DNA of 64,000 bases from Mayamaea pseudoterrestris. Taxonomy: Eukaryota; Bacillariophyta; Bacillariophyceae; Sellaphorales; Sellaphoraceae. Below, one piece after another: positions 19,801 to 30,825 of the stretch; position 1 is the first letter of the stretch; each line of letters opens with the position of its first letter. The position numbers were made by a program, and so were the translations under genes. The notes under the pieces were generated by a model. That model did not search any database, was not told the DNA's origin, and worked only from the letters and a program-made list of their open reading frames with translations. The stretch covers positions 213,501 through 277,500 of the forward strand of contig BROI01000001.1 of assembly GCA_027923505.1 (NCBI GenBank). The letters are read 5' to 3'.

Positions 19801-22787
19801 CCTAGAATGTTCAATGATGCGCGGTGGAAATCTACTTGCAGTATTTCTGCTTCGCCAACATCATCGCCAACATCAAGACCAACGAATGTTGGTGTAGTTT
19901 TTTTACTAGGCGATGAAACAGAATCACCGACCAAGCTCAAGCTAATTCGCGGCGGCCTGCTCGTCGCATCGATCGCCGCAACTTGAGTCACAACTGTTTT
20001 AAGTTTAGGAAGTTCAAGCCCGCCCTTCATTTTCGGTACAAGCCCTGTCAAACCGTCAAGAAATCGGACGAAAGCGCCGTGACGCGCATCGACTTGCGCG
20101 ACATATCCAAGCAGCTTTGCACCAACATACAGATGTGAATCGGCAGTAGGTATAAGAATCTCTTGAGCTTCACCGTCGCTGGTCGACTTTGCTACAAAAT
20201 ATTCCACCAACTTTGGACGAATCGAAATGACTGTAAAGGCGCCAGTGGCTGCCGAATATTCCGCACCTGTTTTTCGAGGATCGGTCAAAACAATCCCACG
20301 TCGACCAATCTTCTTGCCAATTGTGAGCAGCTTCTCTGCTAAAGCGTCAAGTGCACTTGCTGAGACAACAGCAGCCTCGTCGTACTCGTCTAAAAGTTGA
20401 TCAAAGGGTAGCTTGCACTCAACAAAATCTGGAAGTCGCCAGCTTTCCGCCGCCTCAATCAGGTACTTTGACTTAACACTCACAATTGCATAACCCGAGA
20501 CAAACCCATTCACCTTTTCGGTTCCCTTCTTTAACTCAATAATTCGCATGGAACGGAGCGGAAGTATCGTTCCGAGTTGCAAAGGGACTGGCACATTCGT
20601 CTTCTCATCGTCGACATTCATTAAGCTAAGATCGTCCTGGTCCATGACACTTCGGGGTTTAAGAATAAGTGTTAGCTCCCAATACGAGCTGCTACCATCG
20701 CCTTGTTGATCGGCTTCGGCACCGTCCCTGGAACGTCTGCGATCGCCTCTGTTGTCGCCTCGCTTCTTGGCGTTCACAACGCAACAGTTGACAGCGTCTC
20801 CGACGCTATAATTTTCTTCGACGTTTTCAATACCAAGTTCGGCCAAAATGCTTCGAGCGGTCACTCGTCCATAAACGCCATTGAAAAAGGTCACGGAGAG
20901 TCCTCGAGGATCAACCTTGGTTACAAAACCGACGGCTTTCTGGCCAACCTTAACAGAATCAAACGAAGTAATGACATGTTTACTTTTGATCAGGGCCTTC
21001 TTTGCCGTCAACAGACATCGTTTAGTTGCTGGATCGACGGACAATACACGAACATCCACCTTGGCACCAATCGCGTAGAGTTCCTTGACCATTTTGCCAC
21101 GATATTCAGGTGTGACTGTATGATCCAACAAATGCAATGGGGGAATGAGCCCGCGAATTCCCATACCAAAGTCTACCAAGACGCCGTTGCTGCCATTTCC
21201 GTTAATATGGGAACAGACCGGAACTTGGCGATAGACCTGACCAGCTTTCAAGTCGTCATGTGTCAAAACGTGGGCATCGACAATGCTCGACGCAGTCGCA
21301 CCAGACGCAACATCGTCGATGAGATTCATAATGTTCAATATTCGGACTCTATGTTTCGTATTTGGTGCAAATTCCTTGGCGAAAACAGCCTCTGGCGTCT
21401 TGTTGCCCTGTATAGAGTCAAATGCTTTGGAAATGTGAACGTAGACAGTCGGCACATGAGATGCTCGTTTGTATCGGTCGTCAGCTAGCAATTCTGCATT
21501 AAGATTTGTTGCATCTATATCCATATCAACGTCTATTTCATCCGCCGGCAAGGCCAAAACAGCTCCAACCCCCGGATCCACTCGCACCACGGTTGCATCC
21601 TCGACAATGGATCCAACGATAAGTCGAGAAGACAGTTCCGGCCACGTTAGTTGCAACAAATGCGGCAAGATTGATAGTCGCACAATCTTGCTGGAAGCAT
21701 CGACGCAAATAATGCGTGCGCAAAAGTGCTTGTGCGTCTGAAATATAAGCTTCCATTCATCCGTTGCCGCGCATCCCAAGTGCGAAACTTCAATGGCACC
21801 TCGAAAGACGCCCTTTCCAAAAGTGACGCAAATGCCGTTACGTGTGAATGCTTCGACGGAAACTTGCACTAGCGAGCCAGGCTGGAGGGCATTCAGCGAG
21901 GGAACTTTTGACAATAGCGCTTGTGAAGTAGTCATTCGGGATGGAAGAACGAGCTTTAAAATCTTAGTATCCTTTGATGCAGTAGGAGAAGGCAAAAAGT
22001 CGTCAATACGGCCTGGCGCAAGGATTCGAGTTGCATGATTCACAGCAAGAGAGTCTGTCGCATCCATAGCCGCCGTCGTGTATTCCTCCTCAATGTCTGA
22101 AAAATTCAAAAATCCCTTTCGTCCCAAACCAAGATCAATCAGCAAACCATGGTCCTCCGCCGACAAAACTTGCCCTCGGAGGCTGCTACATGCTGATGCA
22201 AAGTCGCCTCCGCTGGGATTCACAACGCTCGGCAAGCAGCTGACTTGAATGCGTCGCTTAGGACCCTCCTTTGTCGCTTCCTGAACAGCCTTGACAATGA
22301 CAATACTCAAGTATTGGCCAATGGAAACCATGCTTGGTGCTGCCAAATCATCGTTCTTGACCATCATGTAACCCGTCCAAAGATTAGGCAGCGAAAATAC
22401 TATAACATTTTGGTGAATCTCCTTGACGCATCCAAGCAGTCGCATTCCCTTGACAAGTTTGCCAAAGCTGAGGCCTTCAATGTAGGATGGCTTGTTTGTG
22501 ATGCTGCTCGATGACGACGACGAGGGAAAAACAACGCCACCGCCTCCCATGGGCAGCAACGACTTCTTCTTGCTGCTAACTGTAACACTATCATCTTTCT
22601 TGTCTTCCTTTTTTGGCTTCTTTTTCACGCTATCACGCTTCTTGTCGCCGCCAAACAAAAAGTCGGAGGCAATGCGAGTCTCCGCGTCGCGGTGTTTGCG
22701 CTTGTTGTAATCCTTTTTCGTGGCTGCTGCTGCATTTTTGGTTTCGGTCGCCGCGGGACGACCACGAGGAAAGTCAGGTTCTTCCAT
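16839..22787 (-). CDS. RRP5: RRP5/PDCD11-like rRNA-processing protein, two exons
   Basis: Exon 1 is 22787-18979 and exon 2 18801-16839; the proposed 177-bp intron uses ATGTAAGTG and a T-rich TTTTTAAG acceptor, and keeps frame where the sequence upstream of the first in-frame ATG of exon 2 has a stop. The product is about 1923 residues, near human PDCD11. A basic N-terminus is followed by a long series of S1 RNA-binding repeats (for example G-S-L-V-Q-V-S-V-E-A-F, G-Q-V-Y-R-Q-V-P-V-C, and V-V-T-R-V-E-D-Y-G-V-F-V-R-I in exon 2). An acidic Ser/Asp-rich linker and C-terminal HAT repeats (about 1640-1915) complete the RRP5 layout. The family acts in the nucleolus in both 18S and 5.8S rRNA maturation. 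Confidence 0.93.
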
Positions 22788-23308
22788 AGTATATTGTAAA
22801 ATATAATCTCTACTACTTCTACGGTAGTGTTGCTCCTATTTTTGGATGCTTGTGTGAGAGACCGTGGAGGCAACGGGTCGAGTCGATGCTGCGAAAGAAC
22901 AAAATGAACTGCGCGCGATCTTTCGATGGTTCCCATCATAATGGGATATGAGTCTGCTAGTGGAGTGAGCTACATTACAACTTGTTTCGATCCATACTCA
23001 TGTCTAGTTAGCTAGCGCCTAATGAATCAGAGAATTCAATCGTCAATCCTAAATGCTACATATAGCGCAAGCATTGTTCTCTTTGCAAGGCACACCTTGT
23101 TTCGTTATGCGATAGGTAGGCAAAATGATCAGCAAGCGGCCCAAAGACTACGTAGGCAAGGCACCTCGCAAGTAGCGACACCAGCGTCGTTAGGTACTGC
23201 CATAAACGATTAGTAGCAATTCTCTACGCGCGGCAAAAAAGGCTTTTGCAGCATGCTGACCGAGAGACGTTGACATGGCAACCAAAAGTAAATAAAGACC
23301 AATCCCAT
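22788..23308. other. Intergenic spacer upstream of RRP5
   Basis: 521 bp between the RRP5 start and the 3' end of the minus-strand sulfotransferase gene. A TACGGTA word lies at 22820-22826, 33 bp before the RRP5 ATG. Nothing else is recognised. Confidence 0.45.
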
Positions 23309-24628
23309 TCAACCTTGACTCGACGGAGGATTTTGGTAACTAAACGTGTCCATGAGCGTTCGACTCAGACTTTGCATGGTTGCTTGATAGTCGTCATGAT
23401 CAAAACCCGCTTCCACTTGCATTGGTTTGCCATACTTGATCCACGCTTCCACATAGCCCGTGCGCGTGTCGTGGCCGGGCGAATCCTTCTTGGCCGAGTC
23501 GTGGACAAACTGAAAGGGTTGTTGCAACTGGCCGCCAGCGCATGCGCAAACTTGTGATATGGTGGATTCCGTGTGAAACACCAAGTCTTCCATGCGAATC
23601 ATGATCAATGGGTAGCTTGCGGAAGGATTCATGTAGGATGAATACCAGTCGTTCCACAAATGAACGAGCGACTGGTAAGACATTTTTCCAGCGCCATAGG
23701 TGACCGTGACATTGTTCCAATCATATACTTGCTGCTGCTGCTGCGTCTTGTCTTTTGCCACTTTCAAATGGGGACACTTTTCGTAATGCTCCCACTGCGC
23801 CGCGTACGGATGATGGCACATGCTTTGCATCCACGTCCAAACGTTGCGAATCGTCACCACGGGCAAAATGTCGTTTTTAGAAATTTCTTGGGCATGCGTT
23901 GCCGCATGCTGGTTTCGAAAGCCCGGATCCGTGTGTTTGCCCCTGTTTGCATGACGAGAATGACGGGCAAGTGATGGTTAAGCGTGTCGTATTTCGCTTT
24001 GATGCGATTCATAGGTAATCATCATCATCATCCAGATGTTCAATTTACAGTATCACACACTCACCACGGCACTTGCCACCGCATGCCAAGCTGCTCCTTG
24101 GTCGCGTTGACTCCATACTGAGCGAAACGCGCCGGAATGTAGCAGTTGCGCTTGAGCAGGTGCGTCAACAGGTTGGTGCCCGTGGAAAACATGCCAGCCG
24201 CCCAACATGCGGCGTAACTCAGGAACGTTGCTTCGAAGAAGTCTACCAATGACTTGCTTCATGGTGGGAAGTTGCTGCATCACCTTGTCGAGTTCATCTT
24301 GAGGAATGCCAGCTTGCTGGAGGAGGAGAATCACTGCTTCCTTGCCGTCTTGATTAGCGGCTGATGCTGCTACTGCTGCTGCGGCATCTGCATTGACATC
24401 TATTGAAAGTTTCTCATTCAATTCATGACGAATCAGCTCTTCTGGTCCAAAATGCTGCGCATGAAAGAGTCTTTTTGTTGTCGTTGTCGGTGACCGAGAC
24501 AAAAATGATCGATGGCTCGACAGAAAAAAGAGATCGACACCAATCGTCACACCACCAATAAGAATGAGCACGCTCGTTAAACGTTTCGTCGAGTATACTT
24601 CTGACAGCCATTTCGAACGCTTGGGCAT
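23309..24628 (-). CDS. Sulfotransferase-like type II membrane protein
   Basis: The N-terminal segment from 24628 has a short basic stretch and one membrane helix (S-V-L-I-L-I-G-G-V-T-I-G-V), as in Golgi sulfotransferases. The PAPS-binding loop reads G-M-F-S-T-G-T-N-L-L. A 122-bp intron (24064-23943, GTGAGT...ACAG) joins Q-V-P-W to G-K-H-T-D-P-G, restoring the W-G-K-H-T block. The last exon has R-N-V-W-T-W-M-Q-S-M-C and runs to 23309. One problem: between the N-terminal segment and the P-loop segment (near 24240-24290) the frame moves by one base. A short intron with weak sites, a sequence error or a real frameshift could each explain it. Confidence 0.7.
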
Positions 24629-25032
24629 TGTATACTCGCGTGTAATTGATGAGCGTTCTGAAAAGTCCTCGTGGTGAAACGGGACGAACCCCCGGAAACG
24701 GTACTAAATGACGTCATATATTTGTCGCACCATCGACCACATTCGACGTTCCTTTCGACACCACGACCAACTCAAGTCACAGCCCTGCTACAGGCTTTTT
24801 ACTATGCAATATTGATTGTCAATAAACTAGTAGTCTTGTGTATATTATAATGTTTTCACATCAATTCTCTCATGGTGAAAGAAACATGACGCAGCGTGAC
24901 AGCGTGACGTCCGTTGGTGGCTTGGCGACTCCGACCACTTGTTTTCGTTGCAGCCCACCGTTCACCATGGCGCACATTATTATTTGACTGTCAGCATTGA
25001 CGACGAACGCTGCTGCGTCTCGACCAGCCATC
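24629..25032. promoter_or_regulatory. Shared promoter region of two divergent sulfotransferase-like genes
   Basis: 404 bp between head-to-head genes. It holds a perfect CRE palindrome (24709-24716), a second TGACGT at 24905-24910, and ACGGTAC at 24698-24704. A shared regulatory region is inferred from the arrangement. Confidence 0.5.
24709..24716. promoter_or_regulatory. CRE-type bZIP site TGACGTCA
   Basis: Perfect TGACGTCA palindrome about 80 bp upstream of the minus-strand sulfotransferase-like gene. TGACGT elements are known in diatom promoters that respond to CO2/cAMP, where bZIP proteins are thought to bind. Binding here is not shown. Confidence 0.5.
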
Positions 25033-26112
25033 ATGGTGGTCTTGATGAGACACTTGTTTCTGACAATACTGGTAGTTTTGTTTCTACATGAAGTGACGCT
25101 CAACGTTCGCATCGTCGGCTCGCATGATGCGGCGCACCAGCAGGCAGCGCTCATTGCTGCAAATGCACCACGAATCATTGATGAGCCAAACAAGCAGCAG
25201 ACACAACAATCTTCTCCGCAAAATCAAGTACAACCCAAGAGAAGGAAGAATACACTTGAAATGCTCAAGGAGCCGTCGCTCGTCACGACGAATCACGCTG
25301 GACTCTTTGAAGGCCTCCCCGATCTTGCTACCCCAAGCTACCTCTACTCGGACGAGCAGGTTCTCAGCTACGCCAAATCCTTTTCGTCAGAATCACTATC
25401 ACGTCGCAGTCTATCCTTTGTTCACGTTCCCAAAACTGGTGGCAGCTCGGTGGAAAACACGGAGCAACCATGGGGGAAATGCATGTTCATTGGAAAAGAG
25501 ACGCCTCCCGGTATCAAACTCAACCCATGCCCCTGGCAAGAAAATCCCCATCCTCTGCAAATGATGTATTACGACGTTCCCGACTGGCACGTTCCGGCGC
25601 ACTTTTTCCCCTTTCTCAAGGCCGACCCCTATTTCGCTTCCGACTTGTTCGCCGTCATTCGCATGCCACCCATGGATCGCGCCATTTCCCAATACTTTTG
25701 GTTCTGCGCCGAAGTAAGGCGATCGCGTTTGAAACCACTCATTCGCAAATATTGCGGCAAGAGTCGCAAGCATCGCGCGGCCAGCGTGCATCGCTATTTC
25801 AACGATCGGCTGCATCCCACGACACTCAAGGGCTATCTGCAGGACCATGGACACTGGATACCACAGTATGACTACGTGGTGGGACCGCTGCAGGTACGCT
25901 ACGTGACGCACGTATTGCAGTTGGAGCACATGAGTAATGACTACAGTCGATTGGGCGCGGCGTACCATTTGAACTTGACCTGGCCCGAGACGAGGGCGAA
26001 CGCGCAGGCGCACAACCAAAAGCAACTTCCCAGCGTGCGCAAGCAAGTGCAGGAGAAGCTGGCCGATCACTTTCGCAAGGATTGGTTGCTGCTACAGAAA
26101 GGGGAGCGATGA
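25033..26112 (+). CDS. Sulfotransferase (Sulfotransfer_2-like), type II membrane protein
   Basis: 359 residues from the first ATG (25033); the alternative ATG at 25045 also precedes the helix. A membrane helix (L-F-L-T-I-L-V-V-L-F-L) near the N-terminus suggests a Golgi type II enzyme. The 5'-phosphosulfate loop is F-V-H-V-P-K-T-G-G-S-S (about 130). A 3'-phosphate-type block reads I-R-M-P-P-M-D-R-A-I-S-Q-Y (about 210), where Arg and Ser are kept but the usual R-D-P is R-M-P. Such enzymes move sulfate from PAPS to carbohydrates or similar acceptors. It is divergent from, and not a close copy of, its minus-strand neighbour. No intron is needed. Confidence 0.82.
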   Translation: MVVLMRHLFLTILVVLFLHEVTLNVRIVGSHDAAHQQAALIAANAPRIIDEPNKQQTQQSSPQNQVQPKRRKNTLEMLKEPSLVTTNHAGLFEGLPDLATPSYLYSDEQVLSYAKSFSSESLSRRSLSFVHVPKTGGSSVENTEQPWGKCMFIGKETPPGIKLNPCPWQENPHPLQMMYYDVPDWHVPAHFFPFLKADPYFASDLFAVIRMPPMDRAISQYFWFCAEVRRSRLKPLIRKYCGKSRKHRAASVHRYFNDRLHPTTLKGYLQDHGHWIPQYDYVVGPLQVRYVTHVLQLEHMSNDYSRLGAAYHLNLTWPETRANAQAHNQKQLPSVRKQVQEKLADHFRKDWLLLQKGER

Positions 26113-26467
26113 CACGTTTGGACGGGGTGGAGACTGGTGAATGCGCCGGCGCACGTTGAAACACACGACGCAATGTAGTTCCAGCTGGAAAGCAACTGCA
26201 ACGATTCCTTACTCTCCGTAGTCAGTTTCCAAGTGTGCAGGACGATCATTTATTTCACGTTGGTGTATCTTACGGGAGTCCTAACTTACAAAATGCTAAT
26301 TGATAAAGCAATTCTTTGAAAAGTAGTGAGTTTCGCACCGGTACTCATTTGAAAAAACGGACGTCGCAGTTGCCGCGCCATCATGACGATGCCCCTTTCA
26401 TTCGTATACCGGTAGTCTCGTCTGCAGTTGGGGCAAAGTGAACATACAATAATTGATAAATGCTTCA
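26113..26467. promoter_or_regulatory. Spacer with two ACCGGTA words before the HIT gene
   Basis: 355 bp. ACCGGTAC lies at 26337-26344 and TACCGGTA at 26407-26414, 124 and 54 bp upstream of the HIT ATG. The same word occurs in other promoter regions of this window. Confidence 0.4.
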
Positions 26468-27088
26468 ATGAAGCTTATGTCGCGAAGTCAAATGTTTGGT
26501 TTATTCCCGTCTAGCTTCGTTGGCTTGACGAGCGTTGACCAATTGGACCCGTCGCTGACAAAATCAACGACCCTTGGTTCATTGGCAAAAACATCCGTCT
26601 ATCACAAGCCGCCACATATTTCAGTCGACTATTCCAAAAACCCAACAGTCTTTGGAAGGATTCTACAAGGAGAGCTTCCCGCCAGTGTGCTGCGCGAGAG
26701 CCAGGACTTGCTGGCCTTTGTCGATAGGACGCCACGCGCACCACTCCACGCACTCATTATTCCAAAGCAGTTTATACAAGACGTCTATTATCTCACGGCA
26801 ACGACGAAGGACATTAAGCTACTGGAAGATATGGAGGAAATGGCGCTTGACATTTTGCGCGAACATGATCCAGAGGCAGTTGAAACCAACGATTATCGAC
26901 TCGTCTTTCACATTCCGCCATTCAATAGCGTTGACCATTTACATGTCCACGTCTTGGCACCCAATTCAAACATGAAGCCATACTACAAATCTATCAAGTA
27001 CGCGGAGAATACGAAATGGAGCGTCAGTTTGGATCGCGTCTTGACGAGACTGCGGCAAGGCAAGTCGGCAGTTTCAATGTGGGAGTAA
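26468..27088 (+). CDS. HIT-family nucleotide-binding protein
   Basis: 206 residues from the first ATG at 26468. The HIT domain starts with V-F-G-R-I-L-Q-G-E-L-P-A and contains A-L-I-I-P-K and the catalytic histidine triad H-L-H-V-H-V-L (about 157). Family members are nucleotidyl hydrolases or transferases (HINT type) acting on AMP-linked substrates. The 50 or so residues before the domain, rich in Ser/Thr and low in acid, may be an organelle-targeting extension, though it lacks a clear signal peptide. No intron is apparent. Confidence 0.88.
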   Translation: MKLMSRSQMFGLFPSSFVGLTSVDQLDPSLTKSTTLGSLAKTSVYHKPPHISVDYSKNPTVFGRILQGELPASVLRESQDLLAFVDRTPRAPLHALIIPKQFIQDVYYLTATTKDIKLLEDMEEMALDILREHDPEAVETNDYRLVFHIPPFNSVDHLHVHVLAPNSNMKPYYKSIKYAENTKWSVSLDRVLTRLRQGKSAVSMWE

Positions 27089-27354
27089 ATGACAACAATG
27101 CCCTTGTCCATGCATGGCTATCAAGCTCATCCTCTTTGTGAACGGCTGCGTCCAATTAAAACTCTTTCTTCATCTGTAAAGTTACTCCTCGGTCCACAAC
27201 ATGCGCCAACTCATGCGAACGACAATTTCGGGTTGAATTTCAACTCAATGTCTACGGTTTAGCTAGAGGAAGTGAACGAACGGGGATGAGAAAGAAGAGG
27301 AGCGTCTGTACAAAGTCAATGTATAGGATACAACAACAAATGTTTTATAGTGGC

Positions 27355-28347
27355 TTACGCTTCGTCATACTCCAAGTCCATTCCAATGATACGAAAACTA
27401 CTTTTGCCTCCGAGTCGAATAAATGGCTGCATACCAGGTATGCCTTTTAAAGCTCGCCGTGTTTCGGCCACCAACTTGCCGTCAATGAACCATTCTGCCC
27501 CACGATTGACGCATCGAACAACGGGATCGACCCGGTTGGAAAATTGTATATCGCGATGCAGCTCATATCTACCACTCGAAAAGCTTTCAACACAAGATGC
27601 TACAAGATCAAGCCAAATTATGCTTCCTTGCGGAATCGTGCCGACGTCAACTTCATCAAATGTATATTGTAGCCAGCCAATCGTTATAGGATAAGATACA
27701 CTTTTTTCGCCGCAATATACCTGCGCTTCAAAGGTCCGCACTCGTCGATTGTCCGATCCCTTCCGCTGAAGTAGGTAGCAACAGGCTCCATCTTCGTCAT
27801 CGTACCAGGAATTGTGACTGTAAATTGAATTTTGTAACTTAACAAAACCAAGACTATGGAAACTGAATCTGGTTAGATCGAATGGCCACAAGTGCTGCGT
27901 CAAATTGAAAGTCTCGGCCATGCGCACAAATCGCTCTGCCTTTTTCTCGTCGTTAAATGAGGGAACTTTGGGACAGCCATACTCCACTGGGAGCATGCGA
28001 TTGTAGTCTCTCAAGTAGTTCACTAATGCGACAAACAAGTCGGCTTCTTCATCTATAAAGTAGCGGCCTGCTGAGTCCTTGGGAAGGCTTGCCTCCCAGT
28101 CACCACTAAACTTGGCCGCCAGCATGCTCGGAATGCATGTGAGTGTTCCCCGAAGAACGTCCATGGGCGTTCCACCAATGTTTAAAGAAAGTACATCCAA
28201 ATCGCTTGGATTCTTAATTGCGTTGACGAGCACGAGTGGCGCATCATGTTTCTCCACAACAGCATCGAGTTTTCGAGCGAGGTCATTAATCGAGGCTTTC
28301 AGCCCATCAATTTCATCCCGCCTGACATGATCTTCTCCACTCATCAT
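27355..28347 (-). CDS. KCTD-like BTB (T1-type) protein
   Basis: 330 residues from tandem ATGs at 28347. After a short coiled segment, residues about 48-145 form a T1/BTB domain: L-S-L-N-I-G-G-T-P-M-D-V-L-R-G-T-L, then S-G-D-W-E and F-I-D-E-E-A-D-L-F-V-A-L-V-N-Y-L-R-D. This is the K-tetramerisation type used by KCTD proteins for oligomers, often as adaptors of Cullin-3 ubiquitin ligases. The C-terminal 170 residues look like a beta-rich domain (W-F-I-D-G-K-L-V, F-R-I-I-G-M-D-L), perhaps a SPRY/lectin-like sandwich; I do not recognise it surely. Confidence 0.8.
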   Translation of the reverse strand: MMSGEDHVRRDEIDGLKASINDLARKLDAVVEKHDAPLVLVNAIKNPSDLDVLSLNIGGTPMDVLRGTLTCIPSMLAAKFSGDWEASLPKDSAGRYFIDEEADLFVALVNYLRDYNRMLPVEYGCPKVPSFNDEKKAERFVRMAETFNLTQHLWPFDLTRFSFHSLGFVKLQNSIYSHNSWYDDEDGACCYLLQRKGSDNRRVRTFEAQVYCGEKSVSYPITIGWLQYTFDEVDVGTIPQGSIIWLDLVASCVESFSSGRYELHRDIQFSNRVDPVVRCVNRGAEWFIDGKLVAETRRALKGIPGMQPFIRLGGKSSFRIIGMDLEYDEA

Positions 28348-29150
28348 CAATTTTCCTGAATGTGATGGAGATGGATTGTATTAGACTTCAATTACCGTGT
28401 AACTAAAGATGGTCATCAGCAGTTGTTCGTCAATCTCCACGCCATGACTTGTGGCATTCCGACCATGGCAATAATGCCTCCATGGTAAGCATAGAATGCC
28501 CATGACACAACAAAGTGGCACAGAAACAACCACTTACCTGTTTCTGGTTATTTTATCACTGTTTCCTAGAAGTCAATAGACACTAATGATTGATATAAAC
28601 AAGGCGCTTGCCGCACCATATATTTACACGAAAGGCGATGCAATCGTTCGCATCGCGCTGATCAGTGTCGCATCGTTGATGAGATTCCGACTTTCGACAG
28701 CTGCCGTATCATGCGCACGTGAAAGGCCTCACACACCGCGTTAATTCCGGTATCATTCGTAATGGTATGACCACGCTGGAAGAGGGCGTAAATGAGGCAT
28801 TTCCCCGCACTTCCAGTCACGATTAGCAAATGCGCACGACACGTGCGTCGACGTAACTGACGTGTTTGTTATGTTTCTTCTCATTACTGCCTCATTAGAA
28901 TCTGCTAAAAGGCAATATTAAAAAGTCCTCATTGTGACGCTCGCAATGTCTATGATATAATTGTTCATATCAATCACGGAAGTTTTATTATAGCCTTGAG
29001 GCGTGGCATAGATCGTGACATATCGGGAGGACCCACGGTTTGCCCGCGCTGACTCGATCCCGAAACTGTGGCCAAATAAGAAACACTCGTGCTCTCACAA
29101 AACCCTCACCGCCTCGTTCTACTTCAGTATTTTCTTTCAGTAATCTTACC
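28348..29150. other. Divergent spacer between KCTD-like and helical-repeat genes
   Basis: 803 bp, the longest spacer in the window. TGACGT at 28858-28863 and TCCGGTA near 28746 are the only motif-like words noticed. No gene, RNA or repeat is seen. Confidence 0.45.
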
Positions 29151-29909
29151 ATGGATCAAGCCACTTCTTCATCAACGTACACTACTGCGGTAGCTCTGAA
29201 CAACATGGCAGTGTCTCTCCTGGAACGCAAATGCTATCGTCAAGCTCTCGAGACGCTCCACGACAGCGTTCAACTCACACGCAAGCATCGAACGACGGCG
29301 TCGTCTGGCAGTCAAGCCGTCTCTCCATCACTGCCTCAACATATTGCTGTCGACTACGCTCATCAACGCCAATGCAAACCAGAACCATTCAAGCAAGCTG
29401 ATTCCTCGAGTAGTTTTCAAGTTGTTTCGGACGACTCTGACGCCATGACGTGCCTTCGCTCCTGCGTCGATTCCTGCGTCGGCATTCGCCTCGAGGGATT
29501 CGACTCGACGATTGACGCACAAGTCGACAGTGCTGTCATACTTCACAATTACGCCATGGCTGCTCTCAGTCTAGCCATGACAGCTACAAAGAATCCAACT
29601 ACTTCATCGACGGCAACCAAGAAACGACTGCTACAAACTTGTCTCAAGAGCTTGCTGCAGTGTCAAAAGGAACTCTCTAGCCGGTATGCGCAACTGGACA
29701 TGGATGTTGACTTTGCGCTTGTCCACAAGGTGTTTGTCGTGGCCGTCGTTAGCACCAACAGCTTACTGCAAGTCTTGCAGCAGCTTGGCACGGAAGAGTA
29801 TGGATCGCAAATTGTCGAGTGCCAAGCCAAGCTCGTTGCGCTCAAGGAAACGTTGTCCGACTTGGATCATGCGGAAGTGGGAGGCATCATGGCGGCTGCT
29901 GCGGCGTAA
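29151..29909 (+). CDS. Small helical-repeat (TPR-like) protein of diatom type
   Basis: 252 residues from the ATG at 29151. The N-terminus (T-A-V-A-L-N-N-M-A-V-S-L-L-E-R-K-C-Y-R-Q-A-L-E-T-L) resembles a tetratricopeptide helix pair. A second pair lies around V-I-L-H-N-Y-A-M-A-A-L-S-L-A, and a Ser/Thr/Gln-rich linker separates them. Short single-exon proteins of this style are, to my recollection, common in diatoms, with no known function. Protein-protein interaction is the likely role. Confidence 0.6.
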   Translation: MDQATSSSTYTTAVALNNMAVSLLERKCYRQALETLHDSVQLTRKHRTTASSGSQAVSPSLPQHIAVDYAHQRQCKPEPFKQADSSSSFQVVSDDSDAMTCLRSCVDSCVGIRLEGFDSTIDAQVDSAVILHNYAMAALSLAMTATKNPTTSSTATKKRLLQTCLKSLLQCQKELSSRYAQLDMDVDFALVHKVFVVAVVSTNSLLQVLQQLGTEEYGSQIVECQAKLVALKETLSDLDHAEVGGIMAAAAA

Positions 29910-30028
29910 GGCTATGTATGCAAATTACAAATATGTACAGTAATCACAGCATTAAGAATAAAAAAATGTAAAGACACTCTTGTTGACAAATGTTTAATGT
30001 AACAAAGTTAGCAATCATGCGTGCACCT

Positions 30029-30425
30029 TTAGCACGCTGCAGTCCTGCCTTCCGTCAGCTCGGCAGCAGCAAAAGGTTCCATGTACATGTGACTTTTTGG
30101 TTCGGAGCGCGACACCAGCGCATCTCTCATCTCATCCTCCTGTTCATTGGTGGCGTAACAAGTTGTACTGGTGTTTCGTGGCGACCTATTTCCTCTCGTC
30201 TTTCGTAGCCACTGCATTGGTTCAACATGCGTAACAACAGTACCCTTTGCCCACATTTTGCCATGATGACGACGACGCGTCATGGTAGCGTCTTTCTCCT
30301 TGTCATTTACGTGAGCGCAGCTGCTCAACTCGACCAGCTGCTTCGTCTTTGTCAATTCGTTTTGTAGCTGCCGCACCTGCTTGCGTCGATGAAAGAGTTC
30401 CTTTTTGGTTTGCTTGACCAGTTTC
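30029..30425 (-). pseudogene. C-terminal part of a host coiled-coil gene, cut off by the Copia insertion
   Basis: The reading frame enters from the element at 30425 and runs to a stop at 30029, about 131 residues. It starts with a charged coiled coil (K-L-V-K-Q-T-K-K-E-L, Q-L-Q-N-E-L-T-K-T-K) and continues with a basic region. The other part of the gene is at 37142-38029. The frame on both sides of the insertion is in register across the 5-bp duplication, so this is one host gene interrupted in this haplotype. Function unknown. Confidence 0.75.
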
Positions 30426-30430
30426 TGGGC
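30426..30430. repeat. Target-site duplication TGGGC (left)
   Basis: Five bases TGGGC directly before the left LTR, repeated exactly at 37137-37141 after the right LTR. Five base pairs is the usual duplication for Ty1/copia integrases. Confidence 0.9.
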
Positions 30431-30825
30431 TAACACCGTTGACGATTTCGTAGTCAACGTCTTACCTCCAAAAAGCTCCGATACAGGGTCCTTGGCCACG
30501 GTCTGTACAGCTCTTGATGGAGATGGCTCGTCGAATAGTCTTGCGCTCGCCACTACACGAATACGACTGCACTCTCGTCGCAAACTAGTAGTTCTATATT
30601 GTGAGCTTATCGCTACATCGCTACATCGACCACTCGGAAGATCATCCGATCAATCCGTTTCTTTCAATCACATTACATCAGTCGTAACTGGTCGTTCCAT
30701 TCATACAACGCATCCACACGACGGTTGCGCACTTTCTTCATTCACATGTCACATACGACAGCTGCGGACTCGACACAAGCTAATTAGGGTTCGGGCTCTT
30801 GACTTCGCCGCTCTGCGACTTGTCA
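30431..30825 (-). repeat. 3' LTR of the Copia element
   Basis: 395 bp, reading TGACA...TGTTA on the element's strand. It matches the copy at 36742-37136 with a single difference noticed. The Gag-Pol frame ends inside it. Confidence 0.95.
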
